Positions 26,105 to 37,639 of a DNA stretch of 64,000 nt are shown one piece after another. The translations under genes and the position numbers were made by a program. Each line of letters opens with the position of its first letter. Within the stretch, counting starts at the first letter, position 1. The notes under the pieces were generated by a model. It was given only the letters and a program-made list of their open reading frames with translations, had not been told where the DNA came from and made no database searches. Location: assembly GCA_950106755.1 (NCBI GenBank), contig OX467091.1, positions 21,593,538-21,657,537 on the forward strand, written 5' to 3'. This stretch comes from Climacium dendroides. Taxonomy: Eukaryota > Streptophyta > Bryopsida > Hypnales > Climaciaceae.

Positions 26105-26932
26105 GTAGAGTTGTAGAGTGGAGAGGTTCTTTCATTTATAATTGTATTTGCAACTATCAAATAGAATAATGCAATGGAAGAATCCAGTGTTTAAGGTAGA
26201 CATCTCCCTAAAGTACCACTTTTGATAACGCACTAATGAGTGTAATATTTAGAAACTTTATGCAAAAGTTAAGAAGGGTTGAAGTTTTTTTAGGAGAGGC
26301 TCTAGAATCATTTCTTCAATGGAGGTACATATTGACTTTAAAGATGTGCATAGGGTGATGATGGCAGTTTTAGACAAATGGAGATTTTTATTAGTACAGT
26401 TAAATATAAATTATTGTATTTGAGTTTTAATCAAATTGAAGGTCTTACAAGAATTAATGTAATATATATTTATTTCCTAAAAAATTAAAATGCCTTGAAT
26501 AATCATTTAATCACCTTGAAATTTGGTATTCATTATTACACTTAATTTTCTAAAAAAATAAGAGGTTTACTTTTTACAAATTCACAAACTTGTTCACAAA
26601 CATTGGCTATAGTGATGTCTTTAGAAGATTAGAATCCTATGAGGGAAACAAGATTTAATGTTATTACAATTTTCAAAATCTTTCATTCCACTTACATCTA
26701 TTTAACTTTGTTATCCTTTAAAGGATACTAACGACCCAAACTGTCTAATGAATGGCTTCACTAGAAAAAAAAATGCACCTATTGGTTCATTAATTGGAGC
26801 ATTTTGATGACTACCTTGGTCATGGAGAGTAGCATCCATCAAGGGTTAATAAAATTTGTTGTTATTATAATTTCCATTGAAGAGATGAGCACCATGAGAA
26901 TTTTATATAAGCTTATATAAACAAACCAATAT

Positions 26933-27504
26933 TTAACCCCTAAATGCCTGAGGCACCAAATTTTGATTTCGACAATATTTTGAAGTTAAATAAAACCTTA
27001 TCAAATTACTATTTGTAATAGTTTATATTTCTATTTGTTGAAGGGTGTCCATTGCAATCTTGACTTTCCGTAGTGTTTATGGCTCTTGGAAATGAGCCTA
27101 AAATACATTAGATCTTGAAAAAAATCACATTAAAAGTTCATTTAAAAAAATTGTACAATAGATTTTGAGAAGCCATAAATTGATTGGGGTTATGCATGTT
27201 AGGCTCTTTATCCTCATTTTTTTGGTAACCAACTTTTTAGATTTGACAAGTGAAAAGAGGATTGAAAGACTTCAAATTACTTTCGTAGTTTTAACACACT
27301 CATGATCAAACACTATAATCCTTCAATCCATAAGTGATATTGTTGTGTTTTCTTTTCCTGTGTGATCTCTAACATGTCTAGTTTGAATTTGTACGGTTAC
27401 AATTCAAAAAAAATTGACACAACTTATCAAAATGTTGGCTTTTTGTTCAATTTAGTGCCAATTCCAAGAAGCTCAAAAAAAAGGCCTTGGGCATTTAGGG
27501 TTAA
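26933..27504. mobile_element. TTAA-flanked element, 572 bp, third subfamily copy 1
   Basis: Left TTAA then CCCCTAAATGCCTGAGGC; right GGCCTTGGGCATTTAGGG then TTAA. The whole body is the inverse complement match of 34848-35513 on the other side of HPPK-DHPS. Confidence 0.78.
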
Positions 27505-28148
27505 ACCAGTCTGAAGACTAAGGAAAAATCTTCTCAATCCGCGATTCCAGCATGCAAAAAGCATCGATTGACGTTGCTCTATTCTATTGTCTATTGTAAC
27601 AGATGTAGCAGATCATTTTATTAATGTGGTATTACATGACCAACTCAAGACGAAAGCCTTACAATACAGCCATTATTAACTTTAGCAGGTGAGATGTCAA
27701 AGCATGCGCAAAGAAGAATAATTGGCCTCACTTTTTGTACATCAAAAGAACTCACCTCGGGCCCTACACATGCCACAATACGTATTTTTTTAATAACTTT
27801 TTCGCACAAGTTGAAAAAGCAATTCTAAAGAAATAAAAAATCTGCAATAACTTACGCATTCAAAGAACCAATCAAGCTTACCTGGAGTCTGTTGAGCCCA
27901 CCGCACCCACACTGCGAAGTTTCACAACAAACAACCTAACTTGCAAAGTGCCCAGATTTTGACTGTGGCAAGATTTGAGTATTTGACCGTGTGCCAGGAC
28001 TTACATGATCATGCACATAATCATTTTCTGTAATAATCATTTCTGTCAAGGATCAAAATTTCAAGGACTCCCTAAGATTTAACAATTGAGTGAATATTAA
28101 TGGAAAATCATAGCACAAAGCTGCAGATAATGTATTCGAAGACCTATG

Positions 28149-28394
28149 AAGCTGCAAGCACTCCAGGCTCCAGGCTCCCTATTGGAGAGGAGCTAGCAAT
28201 GATGGTTCACCTAGCTCTTCAAGTGCTGCGGTCAGTGTTGGTCCACAATCTTACCATCCAGAGACCACACTCTTGGAATCTGATGAGCAATCAAATAATC
28301 CAACCTCACAGACATCTGCAGTCAGATCTCAAACCAGTATTGAGCAACTGCCACAAAAGCTTGTCAGAAATTTCGCTGAAATTCGGTCTCGATG
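28149..28394 (+). pseudogene. Ser-rich coding-like fragment, unknown
   Basis: An open frame without its own ATG reads HSRLQAPYWRGASNDGSPSS, then a Ser/Thr/Gln-rich stretch and IEQLPQKLVRNFAEIRSR before TGA at 28392-28394. Composition and codon choice look protein-coding and the strand is opposite to HPPK-DHPS. It may be the last exon of a lost gene. Another frame here gives a 117-aa ORF that looks less natural. Confidence 0.3.
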
Positions 28395-28940
28395 ATGAAC
28401 ACTGCAGGCAATTTTTCATTCGTTACGAAGCTGTGAGCATCATTGTGTCATGATGTGCAGATCAAAGCTTAAATATGGGAGTCACTGGTATAGGAGTAAA
28501 GCACTGCATCAGAATTGCAACTGCAGTATAATAAAGTTACACATGATGTAGGTCATAACGAAGTAAAAACCTCAATCTCGTTGACCCAGTGATCCCCCCC
28601 CCCCCTCCGTGAAGGTAATAAGTTTCATTACCTGGGATAATGAGTCGTCTTTAGTCACCTACAAAATATTGAGGAGTCTAATCTGCATCATCATCAGAGC
28701 GTTACTAAACCTTCAGACCCCATATGCCGTATACACTTGCTATACATCTGATAGTACGATATAGAGAAGCGCACATTCTAGCTATACTCGTCAGCAATGA
28801 GCACCAGAATGGGTGTGTCCCAGAGGAATACAGCAGAATCATTGACTCGATAAAAGCTGAAAGTAATCGACAAAAGAAGATGCCCTGCATCGAATAGGTG
28901 CCTGGCTGGAATTGTAGGTTACAAATGGAAATCTAGTATT

Positions 28941-31900
28941 CTATGTTGGAATAGGAGAAGCTCTGGGTAAGGATTCCTTGTAGATTGCGTCCACCACTTT
29001 CATAGCATCTCGAACAGCCCGCACGTTATGTGCTCTTATTATATTAGCACCACCTAAGACAGCTACGACGGAAGCAGCGACAGTGGCAGCATCTCTATCC
29101 TCACCCTTTCGGTGCCCTGTAATGTTCCCAAGAAATCCTTTTCTAGAAGCCCCAACAAGCATAGGGCCCCTACTGACAGTACAACTACTCTCGGAAAGCA
29201 TTCTCCTCACAATTGGAAGATCTTTCAATAATTCCAGATTTTGCTTTCCGGTCTTGGCAAACCCGATTCCGGGATCTGTGATAATTCGCCACGCAGGGAT
29301 GCCGAGTGCTTCAGCACGACAAATTTGAGCATTCAACTCGTTTCCGACTTCCTCACAGACGTTGTTATAGGTTGTGTTCGCCTTGCTCTGCATAGTAGTC
29401 GGGTCCCCTCGCATGTGCATCATGATATAAGGAACTCCCAGATCTGCAACTGTTGACAGCATCTCAGAGTCTAAGTTGCCCCCTGACACATCGTTAATTA
29501 CATGTACTCCCAATTTTACAGCCTCGCCGGCCACCCTGCAAAACATTAACAACGAAGCACAGCATGTCTCATTGATCGAACTTTTCATAGAATGTCTAAG
29601 CATGGCGCTTAGAGGGCCAAGCAGGCAGTAAAAAGCTAAGGAATCTGAAAAGATTTGAAACTTCAGCAAATATTCGTTTGTATACACACCTTGCATCAAA
29701 GGAATCCACCGACAGCTTTACACCTTTCAGTGCCGGATCTCTAGTTAAGGCCTCTAAAACTGGTACCAGACGAGAAAGTTCTTCTTCAGTTGACAATCTA
29801 GTTGCACCTGGACGAGTTGATTGCGCACCAATGTCGATAAAATCTGCTCCCTCATCAGCCATGGAATGAGCACGTGCCACAGCATCCTCCACAGCCATAA
29901 ACCTATTAAAAAAAGTACTCCAGTGTTCAAGGTCAGTGAATTACATGCATATGCAAAGAATATGCACAAATGAATGCCAGAGGTTTGGAAATTAATTCAC
30001 AGTATTTTTTTTTCTTACGACATAAACATGCAGGAATATTCAAAAAGGCTCAGAACTAAAATGTGAGCCACTCTGAATATAGTGCCTGCCCTGCAACAAA
30101 AGGTGATACGCAGCTTCCATGGCATACACAAAAGCAATTCTCATTTCAAATGAACACTTCTGATTATTCTCTGCATCGAAAAGAGAAGAGTAAACCAGTA
30201 GTTGCATACCGTCCGCCATCGCTAAAGCTGTCTGGTGTGACATTCAATATGCCCATCACATGCGTCTTAGCGGACCAGTCTAGAAGCTCATTGCCCACTG
30301 GTATCACTCTTCGCAGGTCCTCCTTTCCAATGCAGCCCTCTCCTCCCATCTTCTTCCAGGCTAGTGCAACTCCTCCATTACAGCATTCGTGATTAGACCA
30401 GTGAGAGGTTGACCCCGTGTCTGATTCGTTAAGAAGATCTGCCAAAGGTGCTAAAACAAAGGGACGTTCTAGAAATCTAGAATGTGGAATTTCCAGTGTC
30501 TCAGTAGTCACAGTCCGGTCGCCATAGAATATAATATCCAAGTCAAGCGGTCTTGGGCCATACCTGAAAAACAAACGACCATAAACATTAGGACTCTCTA
30601 TTTCTGCCAAGCCATAAAACAAACACGAATCTGACACCCTTCCATAGCAATCAATACTCATGCAAAAACTCACCAAAGCCAGAATGTTCATTTGAAAATA
30701 AAATGAACCTGAAAGAATACTTTATTGGCTGCTGAAATTGGAAAAGCAAAACACTAAACCGTCTTCAGAATAGTCAACCAATTTTTCCCAGTTGTTGAAC
30801 AATTTTCTGGGGAACAAATAGCATGACAAGCGGGAACTATACTACTGTCACGTTAGAAATTACGATGTACGCATACCTTAAACCTCCAACAGTGCGGCCA
30901 AGCTCACTCTCAATGTCTTTCAACGTCCTCAACAGCGAATGAGGATCTAGATTGGTAAAGGCTGACACTGCTGAATTCAGAAAGAACGGCTGGTCCGTGA
31001 CGTAGGCCGGGGCACTTTCATACAAAGATGAATGCCTGATGACTTGGATGCCAGAGGCACGCATCAGCTCCAAGGCACGGTTGAAGTTAGCAACTCTGTC
31101 CCCAACATTGCTGCCCATTGCAATCACTACCTCTTCTCCTGGAGTGCTTGTAGTCCTTGACGAATAATGCACATGGGCAAGCCTGGGAACCAAGGCCTCT
31201 GACAAAGAGGTTCTTCGAAAGGCTGGTAGGATTGAGACGCAACAGCACAAATGTCAAAGCGAGTTGCGAACCCAATGAAGGCCCTGCCTATAACATTCCA
31301 GGGTACCAACAGCACATCCAGTCATAAGAGCCAAAATATGACTTCGTCACCCATGAAACTACATACATCCGGCTATTATTAAATACCCAGAAACCCATTC
31401 AAGTGCGATGTGTCACTCTTTTGCAAACGTCTGGGCACTTACATCTTACTGATCAAATCCACCACTGCTCTGAAAAAGCATGATCAATGCAGATCATCAT
31501 CATAATCTTAAAACTAAATTTTTGACAAGAATGAAGTTCGACGTGCAGAGAGAACGAGAAACTCATAAACACTACACACCAAATACGCTCAAGTGATAAG
31601 AAGATAACCTGAGGAATGAATCCTTTTCGACACGTCTCCAACACACACAGGCTCTATGAGACCTTGGAGCTCCGGTACACGTGACGTCCTCCCGCATAGC
31701 GAATCTATATCAGACATATCTTAGATACATAAGGAAAATGTCCGAGCAGTATTGTGCATCAAGACCTTGAAAGTTCACATATATAATTGGCTCATAACGG
31801 AAAGGACTACTATGAGAAGACAAGTGGTAGAAGGTAAATTGATCTATCACCGAAGACACATCATTTCAGCAAATCGTTCAAAAAATTACACCCATAAATC

Positions 31901-32476
31901 TAAAATTTCGACGATCTATGACCTCTCATGATAATAAATAAGAAATTAATGCAATCGAATTAACCAGCTAATGCCAAAAAACCTCAACCGTGCACTGCAC
32001 TTCTAAGCTCGCTTAGAAACCTGCGTTCAATAAGAGATCAATTCAATCTAAATACCCTTAAACCTTTACCTTCCACTACAAAATTAATCTACCTAAGAAA
32101 ACCTGCGTTCGAGACTCCAGGACCTGCTACTCCTTTGAACTTTGCCAAAACCCTAGACAGAGTAGCTGATTGCATATCTGCATCCATTGTGAAGTAGCGG
32201 AACAGAGAAGCATTTCATACCTAGGCGATGAGAATGCTGGTGCACCCGGTGCAATCCACTACAAAATTTCTACCTAAGAAAACCAGCGTTCGAGACTCCA
32301 GGACCTGCTTACTCCTTTAGAACTTTGCCAAAACCCTAGACAGAGTAGTTGATTGCATATCTGCATCCATTGTGAAGTAGCGGAACAGAGAAGCATTTCA
32401 TACCTAGGTGATGAGAATGCTGGTGCACCCGGTGCAACCTGGTGAATGCCTGCTGCCATGCTCCCCTTCGCCGCAT
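28941..32476 (-). CDS. Bifunctional HPPK-DHPS, folate synthesis, probably mitochondrial, five exons
   Basis: Exons, in transcript order: 32476-32404, 31222-30877, 30563-30210, 29902-29690, 29535-28941; 1581 nt, 526 aa, stop TAG. All junctions are GT-AG and phase-compatible. Residues 1 to about 50 ([15 protein letters not shown]... onward) are rich in Arg, His and Ser and nearly free of acidic residues, fitting a mitochondrial presequence. HPPK part: MGSNVGDR (60-67), [30 protein letters not shown] (142-155, with the two Mg-binding Asp) and RPFVLAPL; it pyrophosphorylates 6-hydroxymethyl-7,8-dihydropterin. DHPS part: [16 protein letters not shown] (243-258), [10 protein letters not shown] (281-290), INDVSGG (342-348), [17 protein letters not shown] (416-424), GASRKGFLG (457-465) and RAHNV (496-500); it joins that product to p-aminobenzoate. 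The domain order and length match known plant fusion enzymes, and all key motifs are present. Exon 1 was chosen because the frame of exon 2 is closed by a TGA just upstream and an acceptor ends at 31223. A second first exon exists at 33812-33749. Confidence 0.93.
32073..32438. repeat. 183-bp tandem duplication at the exon 1/intron 1 boundary of HPPK-DHPS
   Basis: Two adjacent units begin CCACTACAAAAT and are almost identical. Each holds the start of intron 1 and part of exon 1. A further, more diverged copy of the intron part lies at about 33600-33748, before the duplicate exon. Confidence 0.85.
32221..32254 (-). pseudogene. Third, broken copy of the HPPK-DHPS first exon (3' end and donor only)
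   Basis: A 183-bp tandem duplication (32073-32255 and 32256-32438) copied the last 34 nt of exon 1 with its GT donor but not the ATG. It lies inside intron 1 of the annotated transcript, so its donor could act as a decoy, but it has no start codon. Confidence 0.6.
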
Positions 32477-32579
32477 CGTGACTGTGCTTCTCCCCGCTCG
32501 CTCACGACATAAGTACTACTCCCGCTCTTGCTACAATGCGGCGCGGTAAGCTATTCAGCAAACATTCCATCAGTTTTTT

Positions 32580-33425
32580 CTAAAGTACAAATGCAGAATA
32601 GCGCCTTCAAACAACTCTTATCCCAGAACAGCAAACTACATCCAGATAATGATCCTTTAATCCGCTACTAAATACATCGACACGCACTCTGTCTCTTTAC
32701 AAACTTAACTCTCACGCAGACTAGATGCGCTTCGAGAGTAGCACTCGGGACACACTTCCAAACATTTCCAGGAGTTCCAGCAGAAGAGGATTTCCACAAG
32801 GACGATGGACCACTCTCTCCCCAATTTGAAAACGCGCAACCCAAATTGAACTACGACAATTTCGAACAGAAATACACCAAAACGCTCGCATCCTGAGCGA
32901 CATCTATGAATGCAAAAATTAAAATCGCAAAATTTAATCACGAGTAGAAAACATGTAATGAATGACTGTCGTAATTGATTAAAAATGACTGGAAATTGCC
33001 CACAAGAAAATGAGTCATTGTGGACACTTTTCAGTCATTGTGGAAAGTCATTTAGGACATGTTTTTCCTGCTTGTGCCTACTTATTTTGTGTGTTCTCCG
33101 ATCGGTTTCGTCTCGGCAATGTTGTGCAAGCCTCCCCGACTTTCAACAAGAAACTAGCAACCTCCCCGAAAATTATTGGACGGATTTTTAATCATCTGAC
33201 AGAAAAGACTGAATTTGAAAAGATTTCACAGAAGTGAACGGTGTTCCTTCCCCGAAAAAACGGTGCTCGTGGTCTGTCAAAGGGCTCATGCTTTCGCCAT
33301 CGCCAAGCTTGGCAACAAGCACCAAAACCCCCTCTAGGGCTTCTGCTTTTGTCCCAAATGTCAGGAGTTGATTTCCCTGACAGGATCTACGAAATTGGAT
33401 CTACCAACTGAAGCTCAAGTTCAAA
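32580..33425. repeat. 5' flank of HPPK-DHPS exon 1, copy 2 of the shared upstream module
   Basis: This region matches the 5' flank of the GT14-like gene in two blocks: about 32612-32810 (like 23876-24070) and about 33070-33425 (like 25270-25600). It sits just upstream of the exon at 32476, so it likely contains promoter or 5' UTR sequence. No credible ORF of its own was seen. Confidence 0.75.
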
Positions 33426-33448
33426 AAATGACGCCCGTAGAGGATTTA

Positions 33449-33930
33449 ACGATCTATGACCTCTCATGATAATAAATAAGAGATGGATGCAATTCAATTA
33501 GCCAGTTTATGCTAAAAAAACTCAGCCGTGCACTGCATTTCTGAGCTTGCTAGAAACCTGCGTTCAATAAGAGATTAATTCAATCTACATACCCTTAAAC
33601 CTCAACCACTATATAAAATTAATCTACACCTGCATTCCAGACTCCAGGATCTGCTTACCCCATTGAACTTTGCCAAAACCCTAGACAGAGTAGCTGATTG
33701 CTTGTCTGCGTCTATTGTGAAGTAGCGAAACACAGAAGCATTTTATACCTAGGTGATCAGAATGCTGGTGCAACCTGGTGAATGCCTGCTGCCATGCTCC
33801 CCTTCGCCGCATCGTGACTCTGCTTCTCCTAGCTCGCTCACGACTCTGCTACTCCCGCTCTTGCTACAATGCGGCGCGGTAAGCTATTTGGCAAAACATT
33901 CCATCGAAAGCACAATGCCGAGAAGCGCTC
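33449..33930. repeat. Distal copy of duplicated exon 1 segment of HPPK-DHPS
   Basis: Same-strand copy of 31911-32590. It keeps an intact ATG-to-donor exon and the upstream GC-rich stretch containing GCTACAATGCGGCGCGGTAA, which is also at about 32530-32550. This points to tandem duplication of the gene's 5' end rather than a whole gene copy. Confidence 0.8.
33749..33812 (-). CDS. Duplicate alternative first exon of HPPK-DHPS
   Basis: This exon begins with ATG at 33812 and ends at a GT donor after 33749. It is a near copy of the annotated first exon (32476-32404): same [15 protein letters not shown] start, then an in-frame loss of three codons and a His-to-Asp change close to the donor. It ends in the same phase, so splicing to 31222 would give an intact protein with a 3-residue shorter presequence. 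The flanks are duplicated too, so it may have its own promoter. Whether it is transcribed cannot be told from sequence. Confidence 0.6.
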
Positions 33931-34260
33931 ATTAGGCATTTAATCTTCTTCAGTCTAGAAACGGCTCACTTCATCTGGTGCCAAATACAACGAGACGCGC
34001 TCCGTGTCTTCACAAGTGTCAAGAAAACTACAACTGCTTGCGAGAGTAAACAATTTCCCGGCAAACATTTCCAGGAGACAACAATTGCAACAAGGACGAT
34101 GCAACAAGGACGATGCAACAAGGACGATGCAACAACTGCCAGAAGTAATTGGAAACAAGTTACGAATTGAAGGAAGACTCGATTTGAAAGATTTTGTGAA
34201 AACCTCATGGTCGCCAATTCAAAGTCGCCATCGCCAAGCAAGATTCAATTGCCGTAAGTT
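33900..34260. repeat. Partial third copy of the shared upstream module, before the duplicate first exon
   Basis: It has a diverged form of the block with AAATACAACGAGACGCGCTC, CATTTCCAGGAG and ACAAGGACGATGC, and a remnant of the TCGCCATCGCCAAGC block. A 14-bp unit (GCAACAAGGACGAT) is repeated about three times at 34088-34133. Confidence 0.65.
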
Positions 34261-34847
34261 TTGGATGAAGTTTACTCATGTTAGAAAATAAGATGGATGA
34301 AATTACATGTGTGACATATAAATGTTCAAAAATGAATGATTGTTTGGAGGGTTCAAGATGAATGTTGGGTTTTCAATTAGAATACCAAAATTATGCATTG
34401 GTATCATCACGTACCAAATCACTTCATAGGCTTTGATTTTGTTTCAAATGTAGTGGTGTTAATAATATTCTATGTAGGATCTATAAAAATGAATAAGTTT
34501 GTTTCTTCCAACCAATATTAAATCACCAATATTCAAACAAAAGACTCACGATTTAACCCCTAAAGTTCTTAAATGTTTAAAGGCCCAAAATTGCTTCAAA
34601 ATACTTGTCCCCCCAAGCAAGGTTAAATGCTTCATTTATATTTCTTTTTTAATGAATTTAACTATAGGATCCTTTGGTTAAGTTGTTCAAGTACATCTTC
34701 TCAAAAAATTAGAATGAACATTACAACCAATTGCAAGTTCAATGGGTTCGAACTTCAAAATGAAAGCTTTTGTAGCCCTTCTTAAAGGAGAAGTTGTCTT
34801 TCAACATCTTTACAAAAAAAACAAGTACGTTCAATAATTTGTTTGTT

Positions 34848-35513
34848 TTAACCTCTAAGTGCCCAAATCCTTTTTTGAGCTTCTTTGAATTGACTCTAAA
34901 TTGAACAAAATGCCAACATTTTGATAAGTTGTATCAATCTTTTTTGAATTGTAACCATACAAATCCAAACTAGAAGTGTTAGAGTTCATACAGGAAAAGA
35001 AAACACAACATCACTTATGGATTGAAAGATTATTACATTTGATCATGAGGGGGTTGAAACTTTGAAAGTCATTTGAAGTCTTTTAATCCTCTTTTCACAT
35101 GTCAAATCTAAAAAGTTGGTCATAAAAAAAAATATGAGGATGAAGGGCTTAACATGCATAACCCCAATCAATTTATGACTTTTCAAAATCTACTCTACAA
35201 TTCTTAAAATGAATTTCTAATGTGATCTTTTCTCCAAGATCTAATGTATTTTAGGCTCATTTTCAAGGGCCCTCAACATTACAAAAAGTCAAGATTGCAA
35301 TGAACATCCTTGCACAAAATCTTGAGTAGAGAAATCATAATCAATCATTTTCAAAATCAGATTTTTGATTTTTGAAGTCTAATACTAGACTTCAAAGAGA
35401 ATTTTTTAAATAGTATAAACTACTAAAAATAGCAACTTAATAAGGTTTTATTAAACTTCAAAGTATTGTTGACACCAAAATTTGGTGCCTAACCTTGGAC
35501 ATTTAGGGGTTAA
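34848..35513. mobile_element. TTAA-flanked element, 666 bp, third subfamily copy 2 (inverse orientation)
   Basis: Left TTAA then CCTCTAAGTGCCCAAATCC; right AACCTTGGACATTTAGGGG then TTAA. Body matches 26933-27504 in reverse, including ACTTATCAAAATGTTGGC in inverse form. Confidence 0.78.
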
Positions 35514-36117
35514 ACAATATGTTGAAAAATGAATTGATGACATATGTTAATGAAATTAATAAAAAAATCTTTTGTATTCATCTTTAAAAAAAATATAAAG
35601 TAGAAGATAGTAATGTATTTTGACATCTTTCAAACTTTCTTGTTGTTCATCTCAAATGGTTGATTATCAAATTCATTTTTTTTAATATGAGCTCAATAAA
35701 TAAAATAAAGGAGATCAAGTCTAGTATCTACTCCAGTTTGTAATTATATTTATAATAATTTAGTGATGAAATTGAAATTGAATTTCTACTAAATGTTTTT
35801 GCTATAATACATGCCGATGGTAGAATTTCAAATTGTCAAAATCTAAAGTCTATTGAGTAGCAATGTTGCATCAAATATTTAAAAATAAAAAAATAATCAT
35901 GAATAAAAAAAAGATATACCACTTGCTAAGAACTATGCATATTCTCTATAATGAATATCAAATGTTGTAAATCATTCTTTTGGTCTCTATCAACACTAAA
36001 GCAAAGTGAATTTTTACAACTCCTCAAGAATGTTATTTGCATCAAGATCACAATTTTGGCTTTCAAATCTTTAGAAAGCTTTTGGTTTTTGAAAAACAAC
36101 ACTACAAGAAAACAACA

Positions 36118-36215
36118 TCCAAATTGACACGTCCTAATTGACAATTAGTATCCGAATTGACAAAAAAATGTCTGAATTGACAAGAAAAATGTCCGAATTG
36201 ACAAAAAATTGACAA
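36118..36215. repeat. Short tandem repeat, unit about 21 bp
   Basis: Units of TCCGAATTGACAAAAAAATG repeat about four times, just past the 3' end of the PRP31 retrocopy. Confidence 0.65.
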
Positions 36216-36310
36216 AGAAAACTTCCAAATTGATAGAAAATGATAGCATTCCCTTGTAGTATAGGTGTTTTGTATGCCATTTCTAACATGTTTTTTTTTA
36301 TTTGAGGCCA

Positions 36311-37639
36311 TTAATTCAACTCAATACCTGGGAAAGGTATAAATGTAAGACTTGAAGAAAGATCTGGAATAGCATTAATGTTGCCATATTGTTTCTCAAC
36401 TTTTTTGAAAACCTTTGCAATTAGCTTAATTTTTCTTACCTATAGAGACTTGCAATTTTCCACTACCAACCTAGCCAAGCATTCCATAACCTCTTCCCAA
36501 CCAACTCCAAATGAACTCTCTTCTTGTGTACCAAATTTCATCCGATTTTCAAGTTTTTGTCTATTGGTCAAGGCATATCTTTCCTTCATCTTTTTCAAAC
36601 AACCACCACTTCTTTTCTTTTTATGATCAATATTTGGGATCAGAGGACGTTTAGATTCTCTTGAAGGTGGAAGTTCCTGCCACTTTTCAATCTTCTTTTC
36701 AATTTCTTTTCGAAAATTTTCTCCAATTTGGGTAGAAAGATCATTTCTTCCATAATCTACTCGAGCAGCCAATGCGCACTTATTAGCAACTTCACGGCAA
36801 GCCTTCATTCGAAGTAATGGGGGAACACTTTGCACAATTTTTGATTGAAACACAAAACTTTTACGTATAAGTTTTGTTGTTGTTGAAAATTTAACCATAT
36901 TCTTTTTATTTGCACCCAAGATTTGTATATTGCAAGCTGGCATCTTTATAAGAGTAGCAAGACCACCTGCAGTACCAATAAGCTTTGCAGCAATTGTACT
37001 CCCAATAACAATTGATAGATTTGGTGCAATATATTTCATCCTACTCTCTAGAAAATCTAACATATGCTTCTTTGCTTTGTCAAAAGCAAAGACCCGATCA
37101 CAAGCATCAATAGTCTTTTGAAGGTTCTCCTCCAATAGAGGTGTTCCTCTTGTCGTGGAAGCTATGGCACATACTGACATAATTGTGGGAGAAGGCAATA
37201 GCTTCTTCAAATCAACTAAAGTGAGATCCATTTCATTCCCAATTTGCTTCACTTGATGGGAATAATCAACCGGATGCAGCACTAGGGATTCCAACTCTAA
37301 AAACTTTTCACCATACTTGTCACGAATGAAATTGAGGATAATAGTAATCTCATTGTCAATTGCAACAACAAATGTACTACAATCAATTATGAGTTGGTAC
37401 TCTGGATCATCTTTTCTTTTAATAGAACAAATTGGATTGCTTAACATTGCATCATCAACTTTCTTCATAGTATCATGAAAATGTTGATTTCTTTGTAATT
37501 TAGAAATGTGATCTAAATTGTTATAGTTAAGCATTGCAACTTGAGCATCCATAGCCTCTTTGTGTACTTCTTCACCATTATTTTCATCAATAGATAAATC
37601 ATCTAACTTAGCCAAAAAGGAATCTATTAAGGTTGCCAT
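36311..37639 (-). pseudogene. PRP31 (U4/U6 snRNP splicing factor) intronless retrocopy, C-terminus frameshifted
   Basis: An open frame from ATG 37639 to 36440 encodes 399 aa with PRP31 features: an acidic N-terminus, a NOSIC-like stretch (about 90-145), a Nop domain with the family signature GGLATLIKMPACNIQILGA (about 225-245) and the start of the Prp31 C-terminal domain with a Lys-rich segment. Intact PRP31 binds the U4 snRNA/15.5K complex in the tri-snRNP and is longer, near 480-500 aa in plants. Here the frame shifts near residue 380: the expected GYGMLG is in another frame at 36491-36474, followed by stops, and the family's C-terminal end (SSLTFIPFPGIELN) reappears in a further frame, ending at 36311. 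A short A run follows about 15 bases past the stop. The lack of introns and this decay suggest a processed copy; a truncated product is possible. Confidence 0.8.

Larger units (their letters stand above)
31911..32590. repeat. Proximal copy of duplicated exon 1 segment of HPPK-DHPS
   Basis: This segment (start of intron 1, exon 1, then upstream sequence) matches 33449-33930 in the same order and orientation, starting at the shared ACGATCTATGACCTCTCATG. It differs by small indels and by the extra 183-bp tandem unit here. Confidence 0.8.

Noticed and set aside
30837..31250. Start of HPPK-DHPS at 31250
   Set aside because: The codon there is TTG with an in-frame TGA two codons earlier. A splice acceptor at 31223 joined to the ATG exon at 32476 gives a matching phase and a good presequence.
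26933..35513. TTTAGGG-like motifs as interstitial telomere repeats
   Set aside because: Each occurs once, next to TTAA and as part of inverted ends, not in tandem.
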